From: Bacteroidota bacterium
GTDB lineage: Bacteria; Bacteroidota; Ignavibacteria; UBA10030; UBA8401
Assembly: GCA_020052095.1 (NCBI GenBank)
Contig: JAGVPT010000044.1
Span: 1-45,064 of the forward strand
Direction of reading: 5' to 3'
Length of the DNA stretch: 45,064 nucleotides
Shown here: positions 1-8,522 of the stretch, one piece after another
Numbering within the stretch: the stretch's first letter is position 1
Layout of the letters: each line of letters begins with the position of its first letter
Translations under genes and position numbers: made by a program
The notes under the pieces: model-generated
Told to the model about the DNA's origin: nothing
The model's database searches: none
What the model saw: the letters and a program-made list of their open reading frames with translations, nothing else

Positions 1-112
1 CCACCAAGGCACTAAGGCACAAAGACTTTCTAAGGAAAGCTTCATTTTGTAAGGTCCATTAATAAAAAAGGTTGTTTTTCTTAGTGACTTTGTGACTTCG
101 TGACTTCGTGAC
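1..112. repeat. Imperfect inverted, heptamer-rich intergenic repeat
   Basis: The left arm (10-24, CACTAAGGCACAAAG) pairs with the right arm (88-102, CTTTGTGACTTCGTG) at 13 of 15 positions. The right side also repeats an 8-bp unit (GTGACTTC/T) three times at about 84-112. It resembles the dispersed intergenic repeats seen in many environmental Bacteroidota genomes. No protein is encoded. The element may continue beyond the left edge of the window. Confidence 0.55.
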
Positions 113-136
113 AATAATATTGGCGTTTTGCGTAAC

Positions 137-344
137 ATGAGTGAGTCTGCTCTAAAAAGGTATTTTTAAGAAAATAATTGTCAAATTTAAACTGGATTCG
201 ATATCTGAAAATTGAAATTAGACCTTTTTAGATCCGACTCATGAGTGAGTCTGCTCTAAAAAGGTATTTTTAAGAAAATAATTGTCAAATCTAAACTGGA
301 TTCGATATCTGAAAATTGAAATTAGACCTTTTTAGATTCGACTC
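137..344. repeat. Two tandem 104-bp repeat units with inverted ends
   Basis: Unit 1 is 137-240 and unit 2 is 241-344. They differ at only two positions (T/C in AAATTTAAAC and C/T in GATCCGACTC). Six bases of a third unit (ATGAGT) follow at 345-350. Each unit begins ATGAGTGAGTCTGCTCTAAA and ends in a partial reverse complement of this, sharing TCTAAAAAGGT and ATGAGT as inverted ends. That gives each unit a MITE-like or hairpin layout. No reading frame of note is contained. Confidence 0.85.
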
Positions 345-1070
345 ATGAGTTAGTAAAACAATTCAACATAATTGATTTTGTCGAGCTCAGCAGACGTGGA
401 ACAAAGGATTTTTCAAAAGTGAAGGATAAACGAACGAAGTATCGAGGATAGAAGAGCGCTACTACAATCCCAGATATCAAACAGAACAACGCCGGACCAA
501 TATTTGTGACCAAGGGCCGCTCCTTTTTGTGCCAACCCAATGTAGAAATGCGTCGTGCAAAAGTCAATAAATGAAGGACAACATGTAGTCTACGTCACAT
601 GAGAGATTGAAAACCGCTCTTCATGATTCTAGTCAGCCACGCCTGACTTTTAACCATGTCTCTCGATAGCGGAGATCGCGTGGAGTACTCTCCGTTCTCA
701 AGTTTTTTGCATGTATTCTTGAGTGAGCACTTGGCCCCCAGTACCTTCGCGGTTTCGACACTCTGACAAGTGCTTCTTGCTCGATCAATCCCGCCTTTCG
801 GAGACCAATCAGATCTACCGGTTTCAGGTCCAAAAAGTATGGTGTCCGAGCTGGATTTATGAGAATACGCTTTGCTCCTTTGGCGTAATTGCTGAATTTG
901 ATGGGGATTTCCAACGAAAGCTTGTTAGAGTCCTTGTGTCTAACGCGGAGCAAGGAACACATCCCCCAGAATATTTGGGGATTTTTTTGAGGAGAGTTGT
1001 CTTACCTGCGGCTGTTGCCCTATCGGAGCGAAGCGGAGATCCCACCAAAGGCGGGACTCGCAGAGCCATA
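345..1070. other. Intergenic stretch without a convincing gene
   Basis: The only open frames are short and overlap on both strands: 343-567 minus (74 codons, one hydrophobic stretch), 633-962 minus (109 codons) and 723-1079 plus (118 codons). None shows a recognisable domain or a good ribosome binding site. The 633-962 and 723-1079 frames are antisense to each other. A decayed gene cannot be excluded. No tRNA or rRNA structure was seen. Confidence 0.5.
961..988 (+). terminator. Rho-independent-type terminator (first of two)
   Basis: A 6-bp stem ATCCCC (961-966) / GGGGAT (977-982) with a partly paired loop is followed by a run of T residues ending at 988. It reads as a plus-strand terminator, but no convincing plus-strand gene lies upstream of it. 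Confidence 0.5.
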
Positions 1071-1101
1071 ACTCCCTAAGACTTCTTAGGGAGTTTCTTT
1101 T
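1071..1101 (+). terminator. Rho-independent terminator with 10-bp stem
   Basis: A perfect 10-bp stem ACTCCCTAAG (1071-1080) / CTTAGGGAGT (1085-1094) with a 4-nt loop is followed by TTCTTTTTG. It lies directly before the GIY-YIG reading frame. It therefore ends a transcript coming from the left or attenuates one entering the nuclease gene. Confidence 0.75.
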
Positions 1102-1115
1102 TGTTGGGGGAGCAC

Positions 1116-1373
1116 TTGCCATATCACTTCTACATTCTTTATTCCGAATCATTCAATCGCTACTACAGCGGCTCTTCAGAAAATCCAATGCGTCGGCTCA
1201 CCTTTCACAATTCGATCGAAAAGGGATTCACTGCTCGATTCCGTCCGTGGAAATTAGTTTTCACACAAGAGGTTCCGACCAAACAGGCTGCTCAACAAGC
1301 CGGACGCAAAGTAAAATCATGGAAGAGTAAAATTATGATCGAAAGGCTATTGCGCGGTGAAATCTCCCCTTGA
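1116..1373 (+). CDS. Small GIY-YIG domain nuclease-like protein
   Basis: This is a single-domain protein of about 85 residues of the small GIY-YIG family (UPF0213/COG2827 type). The GIY strand appears as FYILYSES and the YIG strand as YYSGSS, followed by the conserved arginine helix (NPMRRLTFHN). The usual lysine-rich C-terminal helix (GRKVKSWKSK) is present. Members are putative structure-specific endonucleases with poorly known roles. No in-frame ATG exists. Family alignment favours the TTG at 1116 (protein starting MPYHFYIL), preceded by GGGGGAG; the frame is also open from a TTG at 1101. The gene sits directly behind a strong terminator and alone between intergenic repeats, so it may be weakly expressed. 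The YIG isoleucine is replaced by serine, so activity is uncertain. Confidence 0.75.
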   Translation: MPYHFYILYSESFNRYYSGSSENPMRRLTFHNSIEKGFTARFRPWKLVFTQEVPTKQAAQQAGRKVKSWKSKIMIERLLRGEISP

Positions 1374-1623
1374 GATGCAGCTGTTATTCCGCCAAAGGCG
1401 CCCGCCAGCCATCGGTCGGGTTGGAATACGCATCTGAACGTGTATTTTTACAAACTACAAGCCCTCCACAAAGATGGTCAGCGACTTGACTTGTCAAGCG
1501 GGCGATCGTGCAATTTTGTTGAATCGAAAAAGCTAATGTTTCTCGAGTAAATCTACGTTTCACGGGTATGATTGCATTAGAAAAAAGAAATTTGCAACTT
1601 TAAGAAAATATTAGGGAGATGTT

Positions 1624-4332
1624 GTGAAAAAGATAGTGCTTCCCCTCGCCTTTGTTATACTCATACTTTGCTTACGTATTCTTCTACCGAAGAATGAAAA
1701 CAGTCCCCGACTCTCCATTGGTTCAGAAGAAAACCCAAACGGTCGTGAAGAATATGAATTCATGGTCATGCGTGATCCGGTTCGAAATGAGATCCCTGCA
1801 AATATTCATCGTATGGAGGTCGAGTTGTCACGCCGGTTACCCACGCGTGAATCATACGCTCTTGCAAAAGGATATGCAGTCGAGGCATTAAAATGGTCCG
1901 AACGTGGACCGGATAATGTCGGAGGACGCACTCGAACTTTTGCTGCGGATGTCGAACATCCTGGTATTCTTATTGCAGGAGGTGTTGACGGTGGTATCTG
2001 GAAATCAACCGACGATGGTGGCTCGTGGAAACTTAAACTGAAACCACAACAAACTCATTCGACAAGCTGCATAGCACAGGATAACCGGCCGGGGAAAAAA
2101 CATATTTGGTATGTCGGTACCGGCGAGTTCCGCGGTTCAACGACAAATAACACCCGCTGGGGTTCGTACTATCATGGTGATGGTATCTATAAATCAACAG
2201 ATGATGGCGAAACATGGGATATTCTTCCCTCAACCGTTTCCGGAACCCCGAATATACCGGACGCTTTTGATTTTATCTGGAATATCGCAACGAATCCCTT
2301 AAATCTTACGCAGGATGAACTGTTCGCTGCAACCTGGCGCGGTATCTATCGCTCAACGAACGGCGGCACAACGTGGAATAGTGCTAAACTCTCTGATTCC
2401 GGAACCGTCAATACCGCAACCGTTACAACCGATGTTGCTATCACACATTCCGGTGTCATGTATGCCCACACACGGGAAAATGGTATCCTAAAAATTTGGA
2501 GATCAATAGATGGCGTAACGTGGACTTCGATCGCGCCAAATACATTCCCAACTTCTAGTGGGCGCGTTGTATTTGCAACGGCTCCCTCCGATACAAACGT
2601 TTTGTACTCTTTCATTCAGGGTGCAAATACAACTCCCGCAGTGAACGGACACCAACTCTGGAAATATACATACAGCGATTCCGGCAGCACGTGGGAAAAC
2701 CGGAGCGCTAATCTTCCTTCTGATCTCTCAACCCAATCAGGTTATGATCAGACCCTCCATGTAAAACCTGATAATATCGACTTTCTGCTGCTTGGGGGGA
2801 CCAATCTCTATCGCTCGACAGATGGATTTAAGACATCCGCAGCTACTCAAACGATAGGCGGCTATCCTTATTATCCTGGAGGTCTACATCATCCCGATAT
2901 GCAAGGAGGAATGTTCAAGCCAACAAATCCAAACGTGTACTATTCATCGAATGACGGCGGGGTACAACGTGCAGATGATATCACGATGGGCGGATTTATG
3001 AAATGGACTTCCCTCAATAATGGGTACAATGTCACTCAATTATATTCGGTTTCAATTTCACCTGATAGCGGCGATCGCGCGATTATTGCCGGTGCACAAG
3101 ATAACGGTTCCATTGCCACAGATTCTCTTGGGATGTCTTCGTGGATAGCGATCTTTGGTGGAGACGGCACGGTGTTGGAACTTCCCCCTATTGCAGATGA
3201 TCGTATGTATACTCAGTATCAGAATGGACCCCTCCATCGCCAAACGCGCGCCGGATTCAGTGTTACAACCTTAAATCCAAATGGAAGTACACGGCAATTA
3301 TTTGTGAATCCGATCGCACTCGATCCCAATAATTCAAAATTGCTCTATTATGGGGCCGGCAGCACGATATCTCCAACATTCTATAGCGGTATCTGGAGAA
3401 ACAGTAATGCACCCAATGGTACAATAACGGCTGGTTGGACACCGATCGCAGCAAGCGATGTTGGTATTCCATCGGGATCAACTCGTGCCGTGAGCGCTAT
3501 TGGAATTTCAAAATCTAATAACCCAAACGTTGTATACATCGGAACGACGGACGGAATTGTGAGACGGATCGATAACGCAGAATCTGTCACACCAACCGGT
3601 ACGGACGTAACTCCTCCCGGATTGAACGGAGGAACCGCTCAAGGAGGGTTCGTGCGATGTGTCGCGGTTGACCCTATAAATTCAAATAGAGCGCTTCTTG
3701 CATATGGTAACTATAATTTCAAGAGCCTCTGGCTCACTACGAATGGCGGATCAACCTGGAGTGATGTTGAAGGAAATATTTCCGGAGTGTCCGGTCCGTC
3801 AATTCGATGGGCGAGCATGCTTTATGTCGGAGATCAGTTGAATGCATTTATTGGAACGAGCATTGGTCTTTTGATGACAAACAAGCTTCAGGGCGATTCA
3901 ACAGTGTGGGTGCAAGCAGCCGCAAACGAGATCGGTAATGTTCTTATCTCCTATATGGATTACCGGGAATCAGATAGAACAATTGTTGTGGGAACACATG
4001 GCCGAGGAGTATTTTCAACTCAAATACCAAGCACACCATTAAGCGTAAAACCGACGCCAACGACACCTCAACAATTTGCGTTGGAACAAAATTTCCCAAA
4101 TCCATTTAATCCGACAACAACTATTCGATACACACTTCCGACATCTTCAAAAGTGAAATTGACGATATATGATATTCAAGGAAGAGAAATTGCAACACTC
4201 GTGAACGAAGAACAATCTGCGGGATGGAAGGAAGTGCAGTGGAACTGCACCGGTGTGTCGTCGGGTATTTATTTTTACCGAGTGCAAGCCGGAAGTTTTG
4301 TCGAGATAAAAAGAATGGTGTATTTAAAATGA
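1624..4332 (+). CDS. Secreted sortilin-like beta-propeller protein with T9SS sorting domain
   Basis: This 902-residue exported protein starts at a GTG behind AGGGAGA. An N-terminal hydrophobic segment (about 4-21) serves as signal peptide or anchor. The body carries repeated Asp-box/BNR motifs (KSTDDGGSW, KSTDDGETW, RSTNGGTTW, TTNGGSTW) typical of sortilin/VPS10-like or glycosidase-type beta-propellers. Residues 818-902 form a type IX secretion C-terminal domain (Por_Secre_tail type) with NFPNPFNPTTTI, a YDIQGREI strand and a GIYFYR strand. Such proteins cross the outer membrane through T9SS and are retained at the surface or released. No catalytic residues could be assigned, so the specific role (binding, adhesion or hydrolysis) is unknown. 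It is transcribed towards the polysaccharide locus and is not part of that operon. Confidence 0.9.
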   Translation: MKKIVLPLAFVILILCLRILLPKNENSPRLSIGSEENPNGREEYEFMVMRDPVRNEIPANIHRMEVELSRRLPTRESYALAKGYAVEALKWSERGPDNVGGRTRTFAADVEHPGILIAGGVDGGIWKSTDDGGSWKLKLKPQQTHSTSCIAQDNRPGKKHIWYVGTGEFRGSTTNNTRWGSYYHGDGIYKSTDDGETWDILPSTVSGTPNIPDAFDFIWNIATNPLNLTQDELFAATWRGIYRSTNGGTTWNSAKLSDSGTVNTATVTTDVAITHSGVMYAHTRENGILKIWRSIDGVTWTSIAPNTFPTSSGRVVFATAPSDTNVLYSFIQGANTTPAVNGHQLWKYTYSDSGSTWENRSANLPSDLSTQSGYDQTLHVKPDNIDFLLLGGTNLYRSTDGFKTSAATQTIGGYPYYPGGLHHPDMQGGMFKPTNPNVYYSSNDGGVQRADDITMGGFMKWTSLNNGYNVTQLYSVSISPDSGDRAIIAGAQDNGSIATDSLGMSSWIAIFGGDGTVLELPPIADDRMYTQYQNGPLHRQTRAGFSVTTLNPNGSTRQLFVNPIALDPNNSKLLYYGAGSTISPTFYSGIWRNSNAPNGTITAGWTPIAASDVGIPSGSTRAVSAIGISKSNNPNVVYIGTTDGIVRRIDNAESVTPTGTDVTPPGLNGGTAQGGFVRCVAVDPINSNRALLAYGNYNFKSLWLTTNGGSTWSDVEGNISGVSGPSIRWASMLYVGDQLNAFIGTSIGLLMTNKLQGDSTVWVQAAANEIGNVLISYMDYRESDRTIVVGTHGRGVFSTQIPSTPLSVKPTPTTPQQFALEQNFPNPFNPTTTIRYTLPTSSKVKLTIYDIQGREIATLVNEEQSAGWKEVQWNCTGVSSGIYFYRVQAGSFVEIKRMVYLK

Positions 4333-4349
4333 GACAATCGATATTCGAG

Positions 4350-4366
4350 ATCCCGCTTTGCGGGAT
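4350..4366 (+). terminator. Small GC-rich hairpin just after the propeller gene
   Basis: ATCCCGC (4350-4356), loop TTT, GCGGGAT (4360-4366), 17 nt after the stop codon. It has no T-tract, being followed by an A-rich run instead. It may stabilise the 3' end of the mRNA together with the larger hairpin at 4408-4440. Confidence 0.35.
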
Positions 4367-4407
4367 TGAAACGAAAAAAATGTTGGTGGTGAAGTAATTG
4401 AACACAT

Positions 4408-4440
4408 AGTGATGCCATGACTGTGAGTCATGGCATCACT
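4408..4440. terminator. Perfect 15-bp hairpin between convergent genes
   Basis: AGTGATGCCATGACT (4408-4422), loop GTG, then the exact complement (4426-4440). It abuts the stop codon (4441-4443) of the minus-strand guanylyltransferase gene and lies about 75 nt after the plus-strand propeller gene. A short T-run follows on the plus strand only. It probably works as a bidirectional transcript end or 3' stabiliser for both converging operons. Confidence 0.7.
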
Positions 4441-5355
4441 TTACCTCACCGCATCTCCGCCCAACCGCGCAAGGTCCGCGTCAATCCGCCCGCCGTTTCC
4501 CCAATCATTCCAATACACATCTTTCACCCGCAGAACTGCCAGGCCGCGGGGATCATGCTGGAGGATCGCATTTGAAAAATCAACTGAAGGAAGAGTTGCG
4601 TAGACTTCTTTCACTATGTCGGTTTCGCGGGGTGAGAGTAGTTCTGCGTCGATCTGTTTGAAGGCATGGAAAACCGAAGGTGTGATAAGGCGGAATTTCC
4701 GAAGAACCGTTGCCGCAAGACCAACGAACACCATTGTGTTACAGAGGGAATGATTTTTCTGAAGAGTAGTTGCTTTCGAGGCGTCAGGTTTTTCCAGGAA
4801 TCGTTTGACGCGAAATATTTCACATTCATCGATCTCCGCAACCTTTATGCTCGTTTCGATCCAGCCGTAGTCGGCTTCGGGATGATCCAGTTCTACTCCC
4901 AGCAGCAGCAGATACTTGGAATGGCGCTCAACGAACGCATCACCCGCGGCAACGTGCTTCATGAACAACTGCTCTTCCAGAATAAAATGATCCGACGGCA
5001 AGATAATGACGCGCGCCTCCGGATCCCGGCGAACCACGTGCAGGAGCGGGAAGAGTATGCTGGCGCTTGTTTCCCGGTTGGACGGCTGCACAACAATATT
5101 CCGCTTGTCCAGCATGCCGATGTCCCGTTCCGCATAGGCACGATGATCGCTGTTGATTGTAACGATGAGGTGATCGGATGGGATGAATTGCAGCGCTCTC
5201 GCAATGGTATGCGAAAGCATGGAGCGAGTGCCGGTGAAAACACAGAATTGTTTGGGGCAATCCGAATTAAACCGCGTTCGAACGAATTGGTTCAGCCGCT
5301 TGCCATCGCCACCGGCAAGGATGATTCCCCATACGTGGTCGTTGTGGCCTGACAT
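4441..5355 (-). CDS. Mannose-1-phosphate guanylyltransferase-like nucleotidyltransferase
   Basis: This 304-residue sugar-nucleotide pyrophosphorylase probably makes GDP-mannose from GTP and mannose-1-phosphate in the cytoplasm. The N-terminal signature GIILAGGDGKRL (10-21) and the PKQF motif (34-37) are those of the ManC/GMP family. Later elements include the IILPSDHF strand (the usual hexose-binding PSDH), a FLEKPD segment and a C-terminal VYWNDWGN motif. It lacks the C-terminal phosphomannose isomerase domain of bifunctional ManC and is shorter than typical 350-residue members. It is the last minus-strand gene, separated from the phosphatase gene by about 300 nt, so it may have its own promoter. 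It would feed the Gmd-like enzyme and mannosyltransferases upstream. Exact sugar specificity is inferred. Confidence 0.8.
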   Translation of the reverse strand: MSGHNDHVWGIILAGGDGKRLNQFVRTRFNSDCPKQFCVFTGTRSMLSHTIARALQFIPSDHLIVTINSDHRAYAERDIGMLDKRNIVVQPSNRETSASILFPLLHVVRRDPEARVIILPSDHFILEEQLFMKHVAAGDAFVERHSKYLLLLGVELDHPEADYGWIETSIKVAEIDECEIFRVKRFLEKPDASKATTLQKNHSLCNTMVFVGLAATVLRKFRLITPSVFHAFKQIDAELLSPRETDIVKEVYATLPSVDFSNAILQHDPRGLAVLRVKDVYWNDWGNGGRIDADLARLGGDAVR

Positions 5356-5657
5356 ATCGAGTTCGAGTTTTCACAACAAATGTACATAATCATTTCTTTA
5401 GTTGCGCGAGATTCACTTGAGTTGACCGTTATCTTCACTCTGTTTGAAACTTCATGCCTCTGATCTGTCGTGGACTTAGCAGAATGTCAGGGGATTGAAA
5501 AGATAACGGTCAACTTGAATATTTACATTCGGAGACAGCAAGCGCGCAATCTAAATCCGGATAATTGTCGTTGCTGTGGATAAACGGAGGTAGGTTTTAG
5601 CTTTCCATGAGAGGCGAATGAAGATCGTCGGTTTACCAGCAACTACGATACTTCGTC
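5356..5657. other. Non-coding gap with a long inverted repeat
   Basis: No gene is seen. A 15-nt sequence GTTGACCGTTATCTT (5421-5435) recurs as its exact reverse complement at 5500-5514, separated by 64 nt. Nearer the downstream gene, the minus strand has TACATTTG (5377-5384), which fits the Bacteroidota -7 element TAnnTTTG. No TTTG lies at the expected distance, so it is only a weak promoter candidate. The gap may hold the promoter or a processing site for the guanylyltransferase gene. Confidence 0.5.
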
Positions 5658-6128
5658 CTAGTCGGACATTGTTTGAAGAATGGGGAAGATTCTGGTGATC
5701 TCGCTTTCGAGTTCTTTAAAACATTTTTCGTATTTTCTCTTCGCTCTTCCCGTCGGGTCGTCCACAGATTGGTTCGAGGGGAGTTGGGGCTGACCGAACT
5801 CTTTCAATAATAGTATCTTGGTTTCCCACTGCGGAAAAATCCCCCGGATAATCCTCCTGTGAGTCTCGGCCATGCAAAGGACGACGGTTGCATCGCGAAT
5901 CATCGTATCGGTTACTTGTTGGCTTCGGTGCGACGCAATATTGATGCCGTGATTCTCGCACACGGCGGTCGTGGTATCGTCGGGGGGAGCCTCGATGAGC
6001 GCTTCTGTTCCCGCAGAGTCGACTATAAAATTTTCCTCTAGTCCCGCCTCCGCCGCCATCTTTTTGAGAATGGCCCCGCTCATAGCGCTCCTGCAAATGT
6101 TGGCGGTACAAACAAAGAGTACGTTCAT
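5658..6128 (-). CDS. Low-molecular-weight protein-tyrosine phosphatase (Wzb-like)
   Basis: This 156-residue cytoplasmic phosphatase has the P-loop CTANICRS, with catalytic Cys7 and Arg13 in the C-x5-R pattern. The general-acid loop is DDPTG (Asp123/124-Pro125). Length and order match the LMW-PTP family. In capsule and exopolysaccharide systems such enzymes dephosphorylate the Wzc tyrosine kinase; a Wzc homologue with a C-terminal tyrosine cluster lies at 38061-40448 in the same locus. Its ATG directly follows the stop codon of the histidine-kinase gene (TAGATG), so the two are probably translationally coupled. Arsenate reductase is the alternative reading for this fold, but the context favours the phosphatase. 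Confidence 0.9.
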   Translation of the reverse strand: MNVLFVCTANICRSAMSGAILKKMAAEAGLEENFIVDSAGTEALIEAPPDDTTTAVCENHGINIASHRSQQVTDTMIRDATVVLCMAETHRRIIRGIFPQWETKILLLKEFGQPQLPSNQSVDDPTGRAKRKYEKCFKELESEITRIFPILQTMSD

Positions 6129-8495
6129 CTATTGGGTATCCAGCACTTTCCTGATTACCGTCATCACTTCTTCGAGGGAGAATGGCTTCGTGATAATGTC
6201 CCGCACGCCTAGGTTCAGAAAATCAATTTTCGCTTTCAGGTCAATCCCTCCTGTGGCAAAAATGACTTTCACCGATGAATCGAGCGCGCGGAGTTTGCGA
6301 TACAGTTCTTCACCGTTCATCTTCGGCATCATTAGATCGCTTACCACCAAATTAATTTCGGAACGATGCTGCTCATACAGCGCAAACGCCTCTTCGCCGT
6401 CCTTAGCTGCATACACTTTATAGCCAATCGACACTAATACATCCTCGTAGATCTGGCGGAACGATTCTTCGTCGTCGGCAATGAGAATACACTCGGTTCC
6501 TCCAACGGGAGCCTCCGCAACATCTTTTTCTCCTCCCGACTCCTCGTGGTAAAGGACAGGGAAAAATATCGAGAATGCGGTCCCCTTCCCTTTTTCGCTC
6601 TTCACATCGATAAATCCGCCATGGTTCTGTACAATGCCGTACACGACAGAGAGCCTTAAACCTGCGCCATGGTCCGTTGTTCTCGCATTGAAAAACGGCT
6701 CGAAAATGCGCCGTTGGCTGTACTCGTCCAATTCCTTTCCGTTGTCGACAACGTTGATGACAATGAATTCTTTTTCTTCAGTGAAAGGGAATTTTTCTTT
6801 CACGAATTTCGGGTCCGCAATAGCTGTTTCAATTTTTATCGTGCCTCCACCGGGCATACGTTGTTGAGCATCGAGGGCAAGATTCACGATCGCCTGGTGA
6901 AGTTGATGAATATCGCCCTTCACAAAGGCCTTGTGGTCGTTTAAGCCGACCGAAAGCGTGATGGACGGGGGTAAGGAGTGCTCGAGAATTTTCCGGACAT
7001 GGTTGAGTATTTTTTCGGCTGAAACCGGCTTTTCTTCTCCGCTCTTCGACCGCGCAAACACGAGAAGGTCGTCAGCCAACTCCGATGCCCGTTTCGACTC
7101 TCGGAGGATCATTTCTACGTAATGTACAAGCAGCGGATTGCCGGCGGCCTCTTTGTTGATCACTTCGGCAGAATTCATTACGATGCCGGCAATGTTTTTG
7201 AGGTTGTTGCCAATGCCGACCGCGAACGCTCCGAGCGCATCCATTTTCTGGACTTGCTGTGATTCCAGTTCATACTTCTTTCTCTCACTCACGTCGCGGA
7301 AAATGCTGAGAAGCAGTTTCTCGTTCTTTCCAATATTGATGAATGAGTGACTGATTTCAACGGGTATCTTCTCGCCGTCGCGGCGATCAATAAGCTGAGA
7401 CGCCGGCATCTTCAACGTCCCAGCGTCGAACTGGGTTCGAAACGATGAGGCGGCGCTGTACCGTGCTTCGAGGTTTTCATCCCCTGCATTGTATTCACGG
7501 AGCAACTCCTCGTGTGAACTCTTCACTAAGTCGCAGTACGCCGAGTTTGCCATTACAATTCTCCCGTAGCGATCCATCAGGCGCATTGCATCGACGGAGT
7601 TCTCAAAAATAGTCCGGAACCGTTCTTCAGAGCCTCGGAGAGACGATTCTGCGGTTTTCAATTTTGTGTTATCGAGCAACAAGTAGAGCGTCATAACGAA
7701 AACCGCTGCACACAATGCTCCGCAGAGCGCCGCTCCGAAGGCCATCCCGGGCGTCCAAAACGAATACTTCGGGTTCGCAATATTAACGCTCATCAGGAGG
7801 CCGTACCCAATCACGGCGCGCTGAACGCGAAGAGAAGCGTCGACGTTCGAAAATCCGGTTGACGTTATCTCTTGCCCGAGACCAGAAAATAAGGAGATCT
7901 CATAGCCCGGCATGGGATAACGCCGAAGTACCGTGCCAAGAAGCTTCTCCGCAGAATAGAAAACCGAAATCGTTCCGGACGTAACTCCTTTTTCAATAAC
8001 GACAATTCTTAATTCAAAATAATACCCCTTCTCCGAACGAAACGGCTTCGAATAGAGCACGGTATGGAAGCTATCACTGACGGAAAGACGCTCGTGGTCC
8101 TCAGCGGATAACCGGGGAAAATATACTGCGGCCGAATCCGAAAGAATTTTCCATTCGACGACGTCGTTGTTTGTTCTGGCTTCAATAGAGACTATTTCGG
8201 GATGACTGAGAGCATAGCGCTGAAAGCGGCGTTTTGTGCTCTGGCCTTCGTCGGCCGCCGCGTGGGATGTTTGCAAGAAAAACTTTTCGTTATCGAGCAA
8301 CGTTGCTTGGATCGCTGAACTGAGGATTTGAATATCACGGTTTACCCTCTCCTGCTCGGAAGACGAGCTCTGATCTACCATATAAGAATAGAGTGAGCCG
8401 AATGCAGCCGCGAAAACAAGGAATAACGCAGTCGGGTAGATATACACTCCACGGTTGCGTGAAGTTGTTCTGCGTTTTTTCATCACCTCAACCAA
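6129..8495 (-). CDS. Hybrid sensor histidine kinase with degenerate kinase core and intact receiver
   Basis: This 788-residue membrane protein has TM helix 1 (about 20-40), an extracytoplasmic sensor region (about 41-245), TM helix 2 (about 248-275), a PAS domain (about 285-400), HisKA and HATPase regions (about 412-647) and a receiver domain (about 668-788). In the H-box the phosphoacceptor histidine is replaced: GIGNNLKN (427-434) stands where GIAHDFNN is usual, so His430 is Asn. The ATP-binding boxes are also altered: N-box NLALD has Asp542 for Asn, G1 DNGKE has Glu578 for Gly, and G2 GAGLRL has Arg614 for Gly. The receiver keeps Asp674/Asp675, phosphoacceptor Asp720 (SDLMMP), Thr748 and Lys770. 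It probably cannot autophosphorylate and may act as a pseudokinase scaffold or phosphate acceptor. Start chosen: TTG at 8495 after AGGA; ATG at 8483 is the alternative. Confidence 0.88.
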   Translation of the reverse strand: MVEVMKKRRTTSRNRGVYIYPTALFLVFAAAFGSLYSYMVDQSSSSEQERVNRDIQILSSAIQATLLDNEKFFLQTSHAAADEGQSTKRRFQRYALSHPEIVSIEARTNNDVVEWKILSDSAAVYFPRLSAEDHERLSVSDSFHTVLYSKPFRSEKGYYFELRIVVIEKGVTSGTISVFYSAEKLLGTVLRRYPMPGYEISLFSGLGQEITSTGFSNVDASLRVQRAVIGYGLLMSVNIANPKYSFWTPGMAFGAALCGALCAAVFVMTLYLLLDNTKLKTAESSLRGSEERFRTIFENSVDAMRLMDRYGRIVMANSAYCDLVKSSHEELLREYNAGDENLEARYSAASSFRTQFDAGTLKMPASQLIDRRDGEKIPVEISHSFINIGKNEKLLLSIFRDVSERKKYELESQQVQKMDALGAFAVGIGNNLKNIAGIVMNSAEVINKEAAGNPLLVHYVEMILRESKRASELADDLLVFARSKSGEEKPVSAEKILNHVRKILEHSLPPSITLSVGLNDHKAFVKGDIHQLHQAIVNLALDAQQRMPGGGTIKIETAIADPKFVKEKFPFTEEKEFIVINVVDNGKELDEYSQRRIFEPFFNARTTDHGAGLRLSVVYGIVQNHGGFIDVKSEKGKGTAFSIFFPVLYHEESGGEKDVAEAPVGGTECILIADDEESFRQIYEDVLVSIGYKVYAAKDGEEAFALYEQHRSEINLVVSDLMMPKMNGEELYRKLRALDSSVKVIFATGGIDLKAKIDFLNLGVRDIITKPFSLEEVMTVIRKVLDTQ

Positions 8496-8522
8496 AATCC
8501 TGTGAGTGGAAAAGAATATTTT

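Noticed and set aside
343-567. Minus-strand frame of 74 codons with a hydrophobic segment
   Set aside because: It has no ribosome binding site or family resemblance, and begins within repeat-flanking DNA.
633-1079. Overlapping antisense frames of 109 and 118 codons
   Set aside because: Neither has a domain or start signal, and each could be a shadow of the other or a decayed gene.
4666-5352. Plus-strand open frame of 228 codons
   Set aside because: It lies antisense to the well-supported guanylyltransferase gene and has no recognisable domain.
5377-5384. TACATTTG as a promoter of the guanylyltransferase gene
   Set aside because: It fits the -7 element, but no TTTG is found at the needed distance.
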